Shown piece by piece: positions 21,883 through 23,777 of a stretch of 23,777 bases of DNA. The notes under the pieces are model-generated. The model made no database searches and had not been told where the DNA came from. It saw only the letters and a list, made by a program, of their open reading frames with translations. The translations under genes and the position numbers were made by a program. Origin of the DNA: an uncultured Lachnospiraceae bacterium (lineage in GTDB: Bacteria; Bacillota_A; Clostridia; Lachnospirales; Lachnospiraceae); NCBI GenBank assembly GCA_902773195.1, contig CACYDL010000196.1:1-23777 (forward strand). Reading direction: 5' to 3'. How positions within the stretch are numbered: the stretch's first letter is position 1; each line of letters starts with the position of its first letter.

Positions 21883-22353
21883 ATGTTTGACAACTTTTTG
21901 ATTGTCCCGGGCTCGCTGAAAAACGATCTCGACGAGAACGGGCATGCCGCGGGATTTCAGTTCGCCGTCCGCATCGCGGATTACCGCGGCTGCTTTCTGT
22001 CGCTGCACAACGGTTATTACATCGACTGCGACGGCGTGAACTATCCCCGGGAGACGCAGAGCTTCGAGATCAACGGAAAGCCGCCCAGGAGCTTCGAGGA
22101 GCTGAAGAGCTGCTGCTGGGAGCACTGGAACTACGACGACGCCGGAATCGTGCACGTGAAGAAGGAAGGCGGACTCGCGCCGGGAAAGCACACCATCGGA
22201 CTGCAGCAGAGCATCCTGGCCCAGTACGGCTATATGCCCTGGGACGAGGAGTGGGTGAAAAATCCGCCGGTTCCCGGCAGCGGCGGCGGAGCGGGAAAGA
22301 CAGAGACCATCAGTATGTTTGAGATGACGCTGGAAGAAGGAGGTGCCGCGTAA
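21883..22353 (+). CDS. Probable C-glycoside deglycosidase beta subunit (DUF6379-like)
   Basis: This 156-residue protein has no signal peptide or membrane segment. It resembles the small subunit (DfgB/DgpB/CarB type, DUF6379) of C-glycoside deglycosidases: MFDNFLIVPGSLKN at the start, GFQFAVRIADYRGCFLS, a .DGVNYP strand, SFEINGKPPRSFEEL, then WNYDDAGIVHV and GLAPGKHTIGLQ. The pattern suggests a beta-sandwich. The family partner is a TIM-barrel alpha subunit, and just such a gene overlaps the stop codon here by one base. Together they cleave the C-C bond of 3-oxo C-glycosides. The last 25 residues (Pro/Gly-rich, then Glu-rich) look flexible. The strong ribosome binding site GAGGAGGAG precedes the start. 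The assignment is from recalled family features without a search. Confidence 0.75.
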   Translation: MFDNFLIVPGSLKNDLDENGHAAGFQFAVRIADYRGCFLSLHNGYYIDCDGVNYPRETQSFEINGKPPRSFEELKSCCWEHWNYDDAGIVHVKKEGGLAPGKHTIGLQQSILAQYGYMPWDEEWVKNPPVPGSGGGAGKTETISMFEMTLEEGGAA

Positions 22354-23417
22354 TGTCGATCAGAAGAGGCGTATCCCTGTACAGCTATCAGCAGTCCCAG
22401 TTTTTCGGAAAAATGGACTGGAAGGCCCAGATCCGGGAGGTCCGGGAAGGCCTGGGAACCGACGGCATCGAGATCATCAATCAGCAGCTGATCCGCGATT
22501 ATCCCTTCCCCTCCCGGGAATTCCTCTATGACTGGCGCAGCTATATGGCCCGCTACGACATGACCGCCGTCACCATGGACGTCTATCTCGACGTCCACCA
22601 GTTCCGGGATCACGTGATGACCCACCGGGAGGCCGCGGAGCATCTGAAGAACGACATCCGCCTGGCGGCGGAGATGGGCTTCAAAAATATCCGGACGCTG
22701 GTGCTGGTGCCCATCGACGTGATGGAGATGGCCCTTCCCACGGCGGAGAAATACGACGTCCGCATCGGCAAGGAGATTCACGCCCCGTGGCCCATCAAGC
22801 CGGGCGGACACCGCGAAAAGGCCACCAAGGGCATGGCCGCCGGCATCAACTTCAACGCCGTCGAAGAGATTCTGGAGCTTCGGGAGAGGACGCAGAGCCC
22901 CTACATCGGCCTGGTCCCCGACTTCGGCATCTTCCAGTTCGCCCCCTCCCGCGTCGCCGTCGATTACATCCGGCGCCACGCGGCCGATCAGGACGCGGTG
23001 GATTTCATTCTGGAGAACGCGGCGAACTACGGTCACGACGAGCTGATCGACGTGGTGGACGAAAAATTCCCCGGCCATGGAATCCCGATCAACAGCATCG
23101 ACCGTCTGGCTCTCCACGAGCCCTGCTGCAAACCCGAGGATATCAGGGAAATCATTCCCTATATCATCAGTATCCACGGAAAGTTCTACGACATGACGGA
23201 GATCGAGGGGCAGCCGGGACATTACGAGGACAAGTGCATCGACTACGAGACGCCGATGAAATACCTGCGGGAGGGCGGCTTCGACGGCTACATCGATTCC
23301 GAGTTCGAAGGACAGCGTGATCAGCAGGACATGGGCGTGGAAGGACTGGTGGACGAAGTGGAACAGGTCCGCCGCCACCACGAGATGCTGAGGCGCCTTT
23401 CCGGGGAAGCGGAGTAA
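22353..23417 (+). CDS. Probable C-glycoside deglycosidase alpha subunit (TIM barrel, sugar isomerase-like)
   Basis: This 354-residue protein belongs to the sugar phosphate isomerase/epimerase (xylose isomerase-like) superfamily and resembles DfgA/DgpC/CarC alpha subunits. Barrel strands appear as RRGVSLYSYQ, DGIEIINQQ, AVTMDVYLD, FKNIRTLVLV, IGLVPDFGIF, YIISIHGKFYDM and GYIDSEFEG. Candidate metal ligands are E141 (in KEIHAPWP), D190 (VPDFG), H275 (ISIHGK) and E317 (DSEFEG); H143 is a candidate catalytic base. The Gly-Phe-rich barrel is cytoplasmic. In characterised systems this subunit needs the beta partner, and a separate oxidoreductase first makes the 3-oxo sugar; none is seen in the window. 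AGAAGGAGG precedes the start, which shares an A with the previous stop (TAATG). Confidence 0.8.
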   Translation: MSIRRGVSLYSYQQSQFFGKMDWKAQIREVREGLGTDGIEIINQQLIRDYPFPSREFLYDWRSYMARYDMTAVTMDVYLDVHQFRDHVMTHREAAEHLKNDIRLAAEMGFKNIRTLVLVPIDVMEMALPTAEKYDVRIGKEIHAPWPIKPGGHREKATKGMAAGINFNAVEEILELRERTQSPYIGLVPDFGIFQFAPSRVAVDYIRRHAADQDAVDFILENAANYGHDELIDVVDEKFPGHGIPINSIDRLALHEPCCKPEDIREIIPYIISIHGKFYDMTEIEGQPGHYEDKCIDYETPMKYLREGGFDGYIDSEFEGQRDQQDMGVEGLVDEVEQVRRHHEMLRRLSGEAE

Positions 23418-23420
23418 ACA

Positions 23421-23444
23421 GCGGCCCGGCTCATGCCGGGCCGC
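23421..23444 (+). other. Perfect hairpin after the deglycosidase pair
   Basis: GCGGCCCGGC (23421-23430) and GCCGGGCCGC (23435-23444) form ten perfect GC-rich pairs around a TCAT loop. It starts three bases after the stop codon and ends 17 bases before the next start. There is no U-tract, so partial termination or 3' protection of the deglycosidase message is more likely than full termination. Confidence 0.65.
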
Positions 23445-23461
23445 GGGAGAGAGGAACCGCC

Positions 23462-23777
23462 ATGAAAATCAGACATGCCGACATAAAAGACCTGGACCGG
23501 ATGATGGAGATCTACCGCTTCGCGAGACAGTTTATGGCGGAGCACGGCAATCCCCATCAGTGGGGCCCCACGAACTGGCCCCCCGAGGAACGGATCCGCG
23601 GCGATATCCGGGACGGCTGCAGCTACGTCTGTCTCAGCGACGACGGCAGGATCATCGGCACCTTCTTTTTCAAATGCGGGAAGGACGTCGAGCCGGGGTA
23701 TCGAAATATCGAGGACGGCGCCTGGATGGACGACAGTCCCTACGGCGTCGTGCACCGCATCGCCGGGGACGGATCCG
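23462..23777 (+). CDS. GNAT-family N-acetyltransferase, cut by the window end
   Basis: The reading frame is open from ATG 23462 to the end of the window, giving the first 105 residues. The opening (MKIRHADIKDLDRMMEIYRFAR) is the usual first strand and helix of GNAT proteins. It is followed by HGNPHQWG, a helix ending in the RIRGDIRDG segment, and strands SYVCLSDDGRIIGTFFF and the start of a VVHRIA strand that leads to the acetyl-CoA loop. GNATs move an acetyl group from acetyl-CoA to an amine; the acceptor is unknown. GAGAGAGGA lies a few bases upstream. It follows the deglycosidase pair by 44 bases across a strong hairpin, so co-transcription is possible. Confidence 0.8.
   Translation, partial: MKIRHADIKDLDRMMEIYRFARQFMAEHGNPHQWGPTNWPPEERIRGDIRDGCSYVCLSDDGRIIGTFFFKCGKDVEPGYRNIEDGAWMDDSPYGVVHRIAGDGS

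Noticed and set aside
19872..21893. A 673-codon minus-strand frame across argF, birA and the regulator
   Set aside because: It lies opposite three well-supported genes, has no recognisable domain, and shows the composition of a GC-driven shadow.

Overview
The window looks like chromosomal DNA from a GC-rich Firmicute, most likely class Clostridia and possibly near Lachnospiraceae. The evidence is strong AGGAGG-type ribosome binding sites, sigma-A-like promoters that stand out as AT-rich islands in GC-rich intergenic DNA, Gram-positive signal peptides, and Clostridia-typical genes: a DUF3048/YerB protein, a CvfB-like S1 protein, and a dnaE-pfkA-SpoU methyltransferase order. No tRNA, rRNA, CRISPR array, insertion sequence or phage gene was seen.

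Positions 143-7611 form an exported-protein block. On the minus strand are a four-repeat SH3b-like protein, an uncharacterised protein made of two homologous halves, a three-repeat SH3b-like protein and a DUF3048 protein. On the plus strand are an exported trigger-factor-like prolyl isomerase and a zinc N-acetylmuramoyl-L-alanine amidase. All six carry signal peptides, and several promoters can be read directly between them.

Positions 7648-16985 are a plus-strand run: an ABC exporter, a split chromate-type (CHR) transporter pair, an acyl-ACP thioesterase, a CvfB-like S1 protein, a multi-pass membrane protein and DNA polymerase III alpha (dnaE). Intergenic gaps here are GC-rich and hold hairpins without U-tracts and a triplicated repeat.

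Positions 17021-21776 form a probable operon driven by a clear promoter: pfkA, a SpoU-family RNA methyltransferase, an ornithine carbamoyltransferase, a BirA-type biotin ligase without a DNA-binding domain, and an OmpR-type response regulator with no kinase next to it. The methyltransferase, carbamoyltransferase and ligase genes overlap by ATGA. A textbook terminator-like hairpin with a T5 tract lies inside the first 25 codons of the methyltransferase and may act as an internal attenuator.

Positions 21883-23417 hold the most notable pair: a small beta-sandwich-type protein and a TIM-barrel protein, overlapping by one base, which resemble the beta and alpha subunits of C-glycoside deglycosidases. 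These are the enzymes gut bacteria use to break the C-C bond of plant C-glycosides. A perfect hairpin separates them from a GNAT acetyltransferase cut by the window end.
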